Assembly: GCA_026129525.1 (NCBI GenBank)
Contig: JAHCHW010000002.1
Location: 248,001-312,000, forward strand
DNA: 64,000 nt
Source of the DNA: Chitinophagales bacterium
GTDB taxonomy: Bacteria > Bacteroidota > Bacteroidia > Chitinophagales > LD1
Direction of reading: 5' to 3'
Shown here: one piece after another, positions 9,095 to 18,651 of the stretch
Position numbering within the stretch: the stretch's first letter is position 1
How the letters are laid out: each line of letters begins with the position of its first letter
The notes under the pieces: model-generated
Database searches by the model: none
Told to the model about the DNA's origin: nothing
What the model saw: only the letters and a program-made list of their open reading frames with translations
Translations under genes and position numbers: made by a program

Positions 9095-10675
9095 ATGAAA
9101 CGATTTTTTTCTGCCGCTCTGTTTGCCTTTCTGATGGTAAATCTGTACGCGCAAACCATTCAGGATGCTCAACGGGAAATTGACAACGAAAGCTACTTCA
9201 AGGCAAAGCAGATTTTGTTCAAACTTGCTGCCGACCCTAATGCCAATGCACAGGAAGTTTACTACTACCTCGGCAATGCCTATCTGAAAACCGAAGATGC
9301 AGACAGCGCTAAAGTGTTTTACAAACTGGCTTACAATCCCGATTCAAAAACGGCTATCAACTATTTGGCCAATGGCAGAATGTTGTTATTGACAAAAAAC
9401 AAAGCCGAAGCAAAACTGAATTTCGACCGGGCTTTGCAAATCACCAAAATGAAAAACGCTAACATTTACTACGAAATTGGCGATGCATATTTCCAGCCCA
9501 ATGTAATTGATCTTTCATTGGCAATTTCTCATTTCGAATCGGCATTTAATCTCGATAACAAGAATACCACAGTGATGCTTGCCTTGGGCGATGCGTATTT
9601 GGAAAATGCCCAAAACGACAATACCATGGGCGGCAAAGCCATGAACAAGTACGAAGCCGCCTCGGAGGTAAACAACCGCCTGCCCCTGGCTTGGATAAAA
9701 ATTGGCCGCCTTGCCGTGCGCGGTAGAATTTACGACCAGGCAATTGATGCATTCAAAAAGGCATTAGCCATTGACCCTAACTACGCCATTGTTTACAAGG
9801 AATTGGCAGAAGCCTATTACCTGAGCCGCCAGTACGACCAAGTGCAGCCTAACTTCGAAAAATATTTGGCACTTAGCCCGGGCGACAAGCAAGCGCGCAC
9901 CACCTTGGCATCACTTATCTTCCAAAGCAAAGATTACGACAAAGCCATTGAAGAATCGAACAAAGGCTTAAAAAACGACCCCGATAACTTTGTGTTTTAC
10001 CGTATTATTTCATTCTCCAACTATGAGTTAAAGCGCTATAAAGATGCCCACGAAGCCAGCAAAAAATTCTGGGACAATCCCAACAAAAAAGTAAAGGATA
10101 TTGACTACGTGTATTCGGCAAAAATTGCTGCTGCCGTAGGCGATACTACCGCTGCATTCGAGTTCTTCAAAACAGTGCTTGAAAACTGCAACGGCAGTTG
10201 TTGCGACCTGATGGGCGATTACGGAAAAGTATTGTTTACCGCCAAGCATTACGAAGAGGCAATTGCTCAGTATGTTGCCAAAAAAGAAAAATGCGGCACA
10301 CTTACTTCGCTTGATGTGTACTACTTGGGCAGAAGTTATTATTCAGCCGGAGATTCGCTGATGGCTGACACTACATTTGCCGAATTTGTTGCCCGCAATC
10401 CCACTTCGCCCGATGGTTATTTATGGAGAGCAAAAACCAATTTAAAAATGGGTAAGCCGGAAGATTTTATGGCTTTCCCGTACTACCAAAAGTATGTGGA
10501 AGTTGCCGGTAAAGAACCGCAAAAATACAAGAGTAATCTCGTAGAAGCCTACATATACATGGGCGTTTACTACTTCGAGAAAGACAAGGCTATGGCTAAA
10601 GAAAATCTGATGAAAGCCTTAGAGTTGGATCCCAACGATACTTACGCTCAGGAGTTTTTAAAGCAGTTGAATTAA
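9095..10675 (+). CDS. Secreted tetratricopeptide-repeat protein
   Basis: This protein has about 526 residues. I chose the ATG that begins MKRFFSAALFAFLMVNLYAQ because it gives a clean signal peptide. An in-frame ATG 60 bp upstream adds 20 residues without signal features and overlaps the previous gene. The mature part is a chain of TPR repeats, for example ALAIDPNYAIVYKELAEAYY and ALELDPNDTYAQEFLKQL at the end. A CNGSCCDLMGDYGKVLF segment near residue 370 is cysteine-rich. TPR proteins act as scaffolds for envelope complexes. It is the last gene of the exbB-tonB operon, and no terminator is obvious. Confidence 0.82.
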   Translation: MKRFFSAALFAFLMVNLYAQTIQDAQREIDNESYFKAKQILFKLAADPNANAQEVYYYLGNAYLKTEDADSAKVFYKLAYNPDSKTAINYLANGRMLLLTKNKAEAKLNFDRALQITKMKNANIYYEIGDAYFQPNVIDLSLAISHFESAFNLDNKNTTVMLALGDAYLENAQNDNTMGGKAMNKYEAASEVNNRLPLAWIKIGRLAVRGRIYDQAIDAFKKALAIDPNYAIVYKELAEAYYLSRQYDQVQPNFEKYLALSPGDKQARTTLASLIFQSKDYDKAIEESNKGLKNDPDNFVFYRIISFSNYELKRYKDAHEASKKFWDNPNKKVKDIDYVYSAKIAAAVGDTTAAFEFFKTVLENCNGSCCDLMGDYGKVLFTAKHYEEAIAQYVAKKEKCGTLTSLDVYYLGRSYYSAGDSLMADTTFAEFVARNPTSPDGYLWRAKTNLKMGKPEDFMAFPYYQKYVEVAGKEPQKYKSNLVEAYIYMGVYYFEKDKAMAKENLMKALELDPNDTYAQEFLKQLN

Positions 10676-10798
10676 ATTTGGTTAATTGCCGGCTTTCACG
10701 GTTTTCGTGACGCTGTATTCGGAAAACAATTTTAAAATACCCCGCTTTTAATCTTGTTGTTATTCTTGCCGGACACTACAGTTTTCTAATCTTGCTTT

Positions 10799-11926
10799 AT
10801 GAAGAAAGATAAACTCCTTTTTACACCCGGTCCGCTTACAACCAGTGCAACAGTTAAAGAAGCTATGCTTCGCGATTTGGGTTCGCGCGATTTTGAGTTT
10901 ATACAAACAGTGCAGTTTGTGCGTGAAAAACTCCTTGCAGTAGGCGAAGTTTCAAAAAGCGAAGGCTACGAAGCGGTGATAATGCAAGGCTCCGGAACCT
11001 TCGGAATTGAGTCGGTTATTTCAAGTGTTATACCTGCCTCCGGTCATTTATTGATTGTTGTAAACGGAGTGTATGGTGAGCGCATCTCAACAATGGCTAA
11101 AGTGCATGGCATTCAGCAAACAAAGTTAATGTTTGATGAAAATGAAGTGCCGGATGTAAGTAAAATAGAAGCCGCAATAGATGCCGATAAAAGCATTACA
11201 CATCTTGCCGTTATCCACTGCGAAACCACTACGGGTATTATCAATCCTATTGAAGCCATAGGCGATTTATGTTCAGCAAAGGGAATTTGCTACATAGTAG
11301 ATGCTATGAGCAGTTTTGGTGCCGTGCCTCTGAATGTGAAGAAAACTAAAATTGATTTTCTCATTTCATCTTCCAACAAGTGTATTGAGGGAGTGCCGGG
11401 GTTCTCGTTCATAATTGCCCGTAAAGAGAGTTTGCTCACGTGCGAAGGGCAGGCACGTTCGCTTTCGTTGGATTTGTTTGCTCAATGGAAAGGACTGGAA
11501 GCCGATGGACAGTTCCGATTTACACCGCCCACGCATTCGTTGCTGGCGTTTGCACAGGCATTAAGAGAGTTGGAAGAAGAAGGCAGTGTAATAGGTAGAG
11601 CGCAGCGCTACAAAAGCAATTTTGAAACCTTGCTGAGAGGCATGAAAGCACTCGGCTTTAAAGAATATTTGGAAGAAGAAAAGCGCGGATACATCATAAC
11701 CTGTTTTCATTATCCTGAGCATCCCAACTTCGATTTCAAAAAGTTTTACGAATTCCTCAACGAAAAGGGCTTTGTGATTTACCCGGGCAAGTTGAGCAGG
11801 GTAAATTGTTTCCGAATAGGCAATATTGGCAGAATTACAACTACGGATGTTCAACAGTTGCTGGAAGCCATACGTGTAACATTAGCCGAAATGGGAATAC
11901 TGTTAGTTGTTGAAGGCAGGGTATAG
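10799..11926 (+). CDS. phnW: 2-aminoethylphosphonate--pyruvate transaminase
   Basis: PhnW transfers the amino group of 2-aminoethylphosphonate to pyruvate, giving phosphonoacetaldehyde and alanine. The 375-residue length and the segments LFTPGPLTTS, MQGSGTFGIESVISS, VDAMSSFGA and SSSNKCIEGVPGF (with the PLP-binding Lys) match PhnW in the class V aminotransferase family. Related alanine-glyoxylate transaminases lack this exact lysine context. No phnX, phnA or phosphonate biosynthesis gene lies nearby, so degradation or biosynthesis of aminoethylphosphonate lipids cannot be decided. TAATCTTG lies only 5 bp before the start codon, so a very short or absent leader is possible. Confidence 0.88.
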   Translation: MKKDKLLFTPGPLTTSATVKEAMLRDLGSRDFEFIQTVQFVREKLLAVGEVSKSEGYEAVIMQGSGTFGIESVISSVIPASGHLLIVVNGVYGERISTMAKVHGIQQTKLMFDENEVPDVSKIEAAIDADKSITHLAVIHCETTTGIINPIEAIGDLCSAKGICYIVDAMSSFGAVPLNVKKTKIDFLISSSNKCIEGVPGFSFIIARKESLLTCEGQARSLSLDLFAQWKGLEADGQFRFTPPTHSLLAFAQALRELEEEGSVIGRAQRYKSNFETLLRGMKALGFKEYLEEEKRGYIITCFHYPEHPNFDFKKFYEFLNEKGFVIYPGKLSRVNCFRIGNIGRITTTDVQQLLEAIRVTLAEMGILLVVEGRV

Positions 11927-12029
11927 AAGCCCCCTACTTTGTCAAAAGCAGCCCCCAATTCTGCCAATTTTCCACCGGTTACTGCAACCTTTTCAGCCGA
12001 AAACTGTCAAAAATTCTTTTCGGGGGCTA

Positions 12030-12045
12030 TGGCACGAACTCTGCT
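12030..12045 (+). promoter_or_regulatory. Sigma-54-type promoter upstream of groES
   Basis: TGGCACG-AACT-CTGCT matches the sigma-54 -24/-12 consensus TGGCACG-N4-TTGCW with one mismatch. The invariant GG and GC are at the correct spacing. Transcription would begin about 40 nt before groES. No CIRCE inverted repeat was found here. Confidence 0.6.
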
Positions 12046-12095
12046 ATATTCGCACCGCCAAAAAACTTATTGTTTAACTAAAAACTTGACATACT

Positions 12096-12374
12096 ATGGC
12101 AGATGTAAAAATTAAACCCTTAGCCGACAGAGTGTTGGTAAAACCTGCTGAAGCAGAAACTAAAACCGCAGGCGGCATTATTATCCCCGACACTGCTAAA
12201 GAAAAACCACAGCGCGGAACAGTAGTAGCAGCCGGTCCGGGTAAAAAAGATGAGCCGGTAACTGTGAAAGTTGGCGACTCTATTCTTTACGGAAAGTACT
12301 CCGGTACCGAAATTCAGGTGGACGGACAGGATTACCTGATTATGCGCGAGTCTGACATTTTCGCAATCCTTTAA
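12096..12374 (+). CDS. groES: Co-chaperonin GroES
   Basis: The 92-residue GroES caps the GroEL barrel. It contains [20 protein letters not shown], the mobile-loop sequence [20 protein letters not shown] (20 residues), and [19 protein letters not shown] at the C-terminal side. Length is standard. It precedes groEL by 52 bp in the usual two-gene operon. Confidence 0.97.
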   Translation: MADVKIKPLADRVLVKPAEAETKTAGGIIIPDTAKEKPQRGTVVAAGPGKKDEPVTVKVGDSILYGKYSGTEIQVDGQDYLIMRESDIFAIL

Positions 12375-12414
12375 TCAACTAATTTTCTAACCTCTGATTT
12401 TTTTAAAACCTTAA

Positions 12415-14073
<1,659 letters not shown>

Positions 14074-14103
14074 TCCGTTTCGTCACTTAATCCATCATAA
14101 ATC

Positions 14104-14135
14104 AAAAACCTCACCGGTTTCCCGGTGAGGTTTTT
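14104..14135 (+). terminator. Intrinsic terminator of groESL
   Basis: A 14-bp perfect stem (AAAAACCTCACCGG with its complement) around a TTTC loop ends in a run of T. The A-run on the left would also let it work on the opposite strand. Confidence 0.93.
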
Positions 14136-14184
14136 TTGTTGCTGAATTCACAATAATACGAACACTCGTTACAGAAAATACTCA

Positions 14185-14220
14185 ACAAAAAAGCCCTTCT
14201 ACATAAGCAGAAAGGCTTTT
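14185..14220 (-). terminator. Intrinsic terminator of the coiled-coil protein gene
   Basis: On the minus strand AAAAGCCTTTCT pairs with AGAAGGGCTTTT with one mismatch, followed by TTTTTTG. It lies 20 bp after the stop codon of the minus-strand gene. Confidence 0.85.
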
Positions 14221-14239
14221 CATTTTTTAAAAAGCATTT

Positions 14240-15163
14240 TTATTTAAGCTGAGTTTCTACTTTACCAATCAGGTAGCCGCTTTGGTAAATTTCTACTTTG
14301 TAAGTACCGGCATCTTTAATGTTCTGGCTCCAATAAACCACTACTTTTTTGTTGGTTTGGTTCCATTCAAAATCTGCCTTTTTGGTAAACTGAATAATTT
14401 CTCCGGTTTCGGCTGCAGTAATAGAACCCGAACCCTGGTCGGCAACAGAAATGGTTTCGCCTTTAGGATTCAGAATACGGATGTAAAGGCTCAAGTTGCC
14501 CTTGTCTAATACTTTATTCTCTCCTGTTTCAAAGGTAATACGCAAACTTTCCATTGCCTTTACGCGGTTTACAGTTACCTCTTTTCCGTTTCCTTTTTTC
14601 TTCACCCCCTCTACCATCAAATTCTTAGGCTGCAACAACGATCCCAATTCTACCTTTTTGGTTTTAACTGCTAAATCTTGCGAAAGATTTGCCGTTGTTT
14701 GTTTTTCGGAGGTTAACTCGTTGCTCAATTGCTCATTTTGTGTGGCAAGTTCTCTGTTTTGTGCAGTTAGTTCCTCTACCCGTTTTTGCAGTTCGGCAAT
14801 AGAAGCCTCGTATTGTGCAATCAGTTTTTTAGCCTTTGCAAGGTCATTCTTATTTGCCTTTCCGCTGGCAAGTAATTTTTGAATTTCCTTTTGTTGCGCT
14901 TCCAACTCATCGCGCTGAGCAAGAATAGTGCTGTCCTGAACATTTCCCGATTCAATCAGCGCTTCAATTTCGGCACGCTTTGCATCAAGCGTATCGCTTA
15001 AGGTTGTAAACTCCTGTTGCAATAACTCTTTCTGGTCGCCTAAATCTTTCTTTGCTTTGTTCTCGCTCCACAGCAAATACAAAGCAGCTCCGTTAATGAG
15101 CAATAACAACACGATTACGGCAATGTAAATCTTCTTGTTGCCGCCCGAATTCGTTTCTTCCAT
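14240..15163 (-). CDS. Membrane-anchored coiled-coil protein of unknown function
   Basis: This 307-residue protein has a short polar N-terminus and one membrane helix (IYIAVIVLLLLINGAALYLL, about residues 12-31). A long heptad-type coiled coil follows (about 35-165), rich in Glu, Lys, Gln and Leu. The C-terminal domain (about 180-307) is a predicted beta fold containing VNRVKAMESLRITFETGENK and GTYKVEIYQSGYLIGK. The coiled coil and beta domain would be on one side of the inner membrane, most likely the periplasm. It looks like a protein conserved in Bacteroidota, but I know no function. It stands alone with its own terminator. Confidence 0.8.
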   Translation of the reverse strand: MEETNSGGNKKIYIAVIVLLLLINGAALYLLWSENKAKKDLGDQKELLQQEFTTLSDTLDAKRAEIEALIESGNVQDSTILAQRDELEAQQKEIQKLLASGKANKNDLAKAKKLIAQYEASIAELQKRVEELTAQNRELATQNEQLSNELTSEKQTTANLSQDLAVKTKKVELGSLLQPKNLMVEGVKKKGNGKEVTVNRVKAMESLRITFETGENKVLDKGNLSLYIRILNPKGETISVADQGSGSITAAETGEIIQFTKKADFEWNQTNKKVVVYWSQNIKDAGTYKVEIYQSGYLIGKVETQLK

Positions 15164-15269
15164 AGTTTTGTTTTTTGATTTTGAAGGTTAAATGTAAAGT
15201 AAAAGTGGTTTGTACAAAGTGTTTTAGTAATTGTTGTATCAACGGCCCTTGGTTAACAAGCGAAAAAAA

Positions 15270-15950
15270 TTACATAGTAACCCGGATACCCACACCCAAA
15301 CAGGCAGTGTTAGCGCCCGGCAGCGGGTTAAGAAAAACCGGATTCCAGCTAATGTTCAGATCATCTTTCATGTTCCATTCAAACAAGTGAGCATCTACAG
15401 TAGCATCAACAATGTTGAGCGTGTACCACACTGCCATACAAATTGCCGATATATCTAAGTTGCGTTTAAAATAATCGCGGTACGATTTCAGTGTGGCAGC
15501 ATCGTCTATTCCACGGTACTCGCCTAACGTGGCGGGGTCTTTATCTACCTGTAAGCGATAAGCGTTTCGGTAGCCTTTAAACTCGGTGGCAGTGTAGTAC
15601 ACGGCATAACCTAAACCCGCAAACCCTGCATACACTATCGGTATCTTCCAATATTTTTTGTTATAGCCTTGTCCTAATCCAGGCAGCACGGCAGAAAAAA
15701 CTGCTGCTTTGGTGGGGCTGTGGCGTTTAGGCTTTTTCGCGGTTGTGTCTTCCGCTTTCTTCTCTTCAGTAACAACGGGTGCTTGTATTATTACTCCGGT
15801 ATCGGCACCCATTCGTTTGCTGATATTCGTAGAAGGAGAATCAATACGTAACGAATCGGAAACGGTTTGTGAAAACGTTGCTTCCATGCAGTTGGCTGAC
15901 AGAATAAATGCGAAAATTAATTTCCTGAAAATAGAACAAGCCTTGTTCAA
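15270..15950 (-). CDS. DUF5683 family protein
   Basis: This 226-residue protein has an N-terminal signal-like hydrophobic stretch (LIFAFILSANCMEATFSQ). The conserved DUF5683 core follows (AAVFSAVLPGLGQGYNKKYW, then IVYAGFAGLGYAVYY and NAYRLQVDKDP). Two or three hydrophobic segments suggest membrane association. The gene follows parB by 9 bp, and parA-parB-DUF5683 is a frequent order in Bacteroidota, but the role is unknown. Confidence 0.88.
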   Translation of the reverse strand: MNKACSIFRKLIFAFILSANCMEATFSQTVSDSLRIDSPSTNISKRMGADTGVIIQAPVVTEEKKAEDTTAKKPKRHSPTKAAVFSAVLPGLGQGYNKKYWKIPIVYAGFAGLGYAVYYTATEFKGYRNAYRLQVDKDPATLGEYRGIDDAATLKSYRDYFKRNLDISAICMAVWYTLNIVDATVDAHLFEWNMKDDLNISWNPVFLNPLPGANTACLGVGIRVTM

Positions 15951-15959
15951 TTGTGCCGG

Positions 15960-16874
15960 TTAAGTTTCCGAAATGTATTCAACCAATCTTTCCAAATCAT
16001 CATCGCTGTAAAACTTCACTATTATTTCGCCTTTCCCATCGCGGGTGCGTATAATTTGCACTTTAGTAGAAAGCGAGGCAATCAGTTTGTCCTGCATTTT
16101 TTTAACGGTAAACGGTAAATCGCCCGCTTTATTGGAACTGATAGAAGAAGTTTTTTTAGGCTTTACTTCCAAACTGCGAACCAATTCTTCTACCTGCCTT
16201 ACACTTAAACCTCTGCTTATGGTTTCTTTGTAGGCGCTGAGTAAAGTAGCAAGGTCATCAATAGCCATTAATGCCTTTGCATGCCCCATTGTAATTTTCT
16301 GGTCGCGCAAGCCTGCTTGTATATCGGGTGGAAGTTTCAGCAGCCGTATAAAGTTGGTAACCGTGCTACGGTTTTTACCGAGGCGCTCGGCAAGTTGTTC
16401 TTGAGTAAGTTCACATTCATCTTGCAGGCGCTTGTAATTGATGGCAATTTCGAGCGGGTTTAGGTCTTCTCGCTGTATGTTTTCTATCAACGCAATTTCT
16501 ATAGATTCCTGGTCGCTTGCAGCACGCACATAAGCCGGAATCTCTTTTTTGCCTGCCAGTTTCGAAGCTCTTAACCTGCGTTCACCGGCAATCAACTGAA
16601 ACTTATTGTTGTCGGTTTTGCGAACGGTAATAGGCTGAATAACTCCGTGAATGCGGATGGAGTCAGCCAGTTCGTTCAAACTTTGCTCTTCGAAAGTAGT
16701 GCGCGGCTGAAACGGATTTACCTCTATTTGGTCTAAAGCAATATTGATAATTGCTCCCGCTTTTGAACTAAGCGAACCGCCCAATTCTCTGCTTTGTGTC
16801 CGTTCGGTAGTATCGTTGGCTTCCAGTAAAGCACTTAACCCGCGCCCAAGGACGCTTTTCTTTTTCTCACTCAT
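15960..16874 (-). CDS. parB: Chromosome partitioning protein ParB
   Basis: ParB binds parS sites, spreads as a CTP-dependent clamp and works with ParA in chromosome segregation. The 304-residue protein starts SVLGRGLSALLE, a signature of chromosomal ParB. It has the nuclease-like N-terminal domain with LIAGERRLRASKLAG (GERR box, CTP binding, about 115-130). The helix-turn-helix TQEQLAERLGKNRSTVTNFI lies at about 175-195, and a C-terminal dimerisation domain follows. It lies 29 bp after parA in the same operon. Confidence 0.96.
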   Translation of the reverse strand: MSEKKKSVLGRGLSALLEANDTTERTQSRELGGSLSSKAGAIINIALDQIEVNPFQPRTTFEEQSLNELADSIRIHGVIQPITVRKTDNNKFQLIAGERRLRASKLAGKKEIPAYVRAASDQESIEIALIENIQREDLNPLEIAINYKRLQDECELTQEQLAERLGKNRSTVTNFIRLLKLPPDIQAGLRDQKITMGHAKALMAIDDLATLLSAYKETISRGLSVRQVEELVRSLEVKPKKTSSISSNKAGDLPFTVKKMQDKLIASLSTKVQIIRTRDGKGEIIVKFYSDDDLERLVEYISET

Positions 16875-16903
16875 AGTATGTTGGTGTGTTCCGTTTAAAA
16901 AAA

Positions 16904-17767
16904 TTAATTATTCGAAGCGGGGTCTTCCACTAAATTAAACCGTTTGTCGCTTTCGGGTATGCGCGTGGCATTATTGCGCTGCAACATTTCGCGTACCAGG
17001 TTCATATAGTTAATGCTCCCCTTGCTGTCGGCATCGTACATAATAGCCGGTTTGCCAAAACTGGGAGCTTCGCCCAATCGTGTGTTGCGGTGTATAATGC
17101 TTTCAAAAACTATATTCTCAAAATGTCTGCGTATTTCTTCCACTACCTGATTCGATAAACGCAAGCGTGGGTCGAACATGGTAAGCACAATGCCCTCAAT
17201 TTCCAGCTGCGGATTTAGACGATTCTGCACAATTTTTATGGTGTTGAGCAATTTGCCCAGGCCTTCCAATGCAAAGTATTCGCATTGCACGGGAATAAGC
17301 ACCGAATCGGAAGCAGTAAGCGCATTTACGGTTATTAAGCCAAGCGAAGGCGAACAATCAATAATTATGAAATCGTAATCGCCCCGCACTTCATCCAACA
17401 GGTTTTTAAAAATCTTTTCGCGGTTAGGATGGTTTATCAGTTCTATTTCGGCACCCACCAAATCAAGATGCGATGGCAGCAGATAGAGATTAGGGGTTTC
17501 TGTTTCCAACACAATGTCTGTGATTTTTACATCATTCACCAAACATTCGTAAATGCTTGTTTTTATTGATTTAGGGTCGAACCCAACACCCGAAGTGGCG
17601 TTTGCCTGCGGGTCGGCATCTACCAGCAACGTTTTAAACTCCAGCACAGCTAAACTGGCAGCTATGTTAATGGCTGAAGTTGTTTTACCTACTCCTCCTT
17701 TCTGATTGGCAAGGGTTATAATCTTCGCCTTGTGCTGTTGGGTTTCGGTTTTCTTTTTTGCGGTCAT
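16904..17767 (-). CDS. parA: Chromosome partitioning ATPase ParA (Soj)
   Basis: ParA is a Walker-type ATPase that forms DNA-bound gradients moved by ParB. The 287-residue protein carries the deviant Walker A KGGVGKTTSAIN (about residues 23-34), the switch segment LLVDADPQANATSG, and Walker B DFIIIDCSPSLG (about 132-143). The C-terminus is polar and short. Gene order UPF0173, parA, parB, DUF5683 with gaps of 9-29 bp indicates one operon. Confidence 0.96.
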   Translation of the reverse strand: MTAKKKTETQQHKAKIITLANQKGGVGKTTSAINIAASLAVLEFKTLLVDADPQANATSGVGFDPKSIKTSIYECLVNDVKITDIVLETETPNLYLLPSHLDLVGAEIELINHPNREKIFKNLLDEVRGDYDFIIIDCSPSLGLITVNALTASDSVLIPVQCEYFALEGLGKLLNTIKIVQNRLNPQLEIEGIVLTMFDPRLRLSNQVVEEIRRHFENIVFESIIHRNTRLGEAPSFGKPAIMYDADSKGSINYMNLVREMLQRNNATRIPESDKRFNLVEDPASNN

Positions 17768-17784
17768 GTGTTCAAAGTTTGAAA

Positions 17785-18468
17785 TTAGAGTTCAATGGTT
17801 TCGCCTATGTTGAGCAACAGTAGTTCCTTGCCTTTTGCGGCAAAGGCATCAACGGCTGCGCGGTGGTCTATTTTAATGTAACCGAAGGTATCGTAATGCA
17901 AGCCGATTACTTTATCGCACTTTACAAAATCAGTAGCTATAATGGCATCGTTAACGCCCATCGTAAAATTATCACCAACAGGAAGCAACGCCACGTTCAG
18001 CTTGCCACAAGTAAGTGGAATTAACTGCATATCTATAGTTAAAGCCGTATCGCCCGAATAGTAAAAACTGCCTTCGTTGCTCTCAACTACAAAACCACCC
18101 GGGTTGCCACCGTAAGTGCCATCGGGCAATACGCTGGAATGTGTAGCATACACATATTTTACAGTGCCGAAATCGAACTTCCACTTTCCACCATGGTTCA
18201 TGGGGTGGGTGCTCTTTACACCTTTTTGCTGAAACCATGTTACAATTTCGTAGTTGGAAACAATAGTAGCTCCCGTGCGTTCTGCAATATTCAGCGCATC
18301 GGCAACATGGTCTTCGTGCCCGTGCGAAAGCAATATATAATCAGCTGGAATAGCCGAAACGTCAATTCCCTTAGCCAACTCGTTGTAGGTGATAAAAGGG
18401 TCAAAAAGGAGGTTTTTGCCAGAAACTTGCACGCCAAAACAAGCGTGCCCGTAGTACGTAATTTTCAT
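17785..18468 (-). CDS. Metal-dependent hydrolase, UPF0173 (metallo-beta-lactamase fold)
   Basis: This 227-residue enzyme of the metallo-beta-lactamase fold has the metal-binding motif SHGHEDHVADAL (about residues 49-60). Further conserved residues are in MNHGG, YATHSSVLPDG, YYSGDTAL and LHYDTFGYI. It lacks the extra domains of RNases or glyoxalases and fits the UPF0173 family, whose substrate is not established. It is the first gene of the parAB operon, 17 bp before parA. Confidence 0.9.
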   Translation of the reverse strand: MKITYYGHACFGVQVSGKNLLFDPFITYNELAKGIDVSAIPADYILLSHGHEDHVADALNIAERTGATIVSNYEIVTWFQQKGVKSTHPMNHGGKWKFDFGTVKYVYATHSSVLPDGTYGGNPGGFVVESNEGSFYYSGDTALTIDMQLIPLTCGKLNVALLPVGDNFTMGVNDAIIATDFVKCDKVIGLHYDTFGYIKIDHRAAVDAFAAKGKELLLLNIGETIEL

Positions 18469-18483
18469 TGTTTATTCAATGCT

Positions 18484-18491
18484 CAAAAGTA
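18484..18491 (-). promoter_or_regulatory. Candidate -7 element for the UPF0173-parAB operon
   Basis: On the minus strand TACTTTTG is an exact TAnnTTTG match about 15 bp before the start codon. No good TTTG -33 partner is seen. Confidence 0.4.
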
Positions 18492-18598
18492 GAACATGTG
18501 TGGAACATACCCCCTCCGTAATTCTCCACCAATGAACAGATAATCTGTTTATACGTATGTTGATAAGTGCTTTTTTGCTGTGGAAATGCTGTGGAATA
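18492..18598. promoter_or_regulatory. Cluster of DnaA-box-like and parS-half-site-like motifs
   Basis: The segment holds GTGGAACA (18500-18507, identical to one half of the parS consensus), TGTTGATAA (18558-18566, one mismatch from the reverse DnaA box), and two TGTGGAA motifs (18579 and 18590). No complete parS palindrome is present. It may be chance in an AT-rich gap. Confidence 0.25.
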
Positions 18599-18630
18599 AA
18601 AAAAAGCCCCTCATTGCTGAAGGGCTTTTG
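18593..18630 (-). terminator. Intrinsic terminator of the T9SS cargo gene
   Basis: On the minus strand AAAAGCCC and GGGCTTTT pair and are followed by a long T run. The hairpin lies 22 bp past the stop codon. Confidence 0.88.
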
Positions 18631-18651
18631 TATTGTTGAGAGAAGCGTTGA

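Noticed and set aside
11940-12095. CIRCE operator for groESL
   Set aside because: No TTAGCACTC-N9-GAGTGCTAA inverted repeat or close variant is present.
18469-18651. A complete parS palindrome
   Set aside because: Only one half site (GTGGAACA) matches; the other half is GAACATGT rather than TGTTNCAC.
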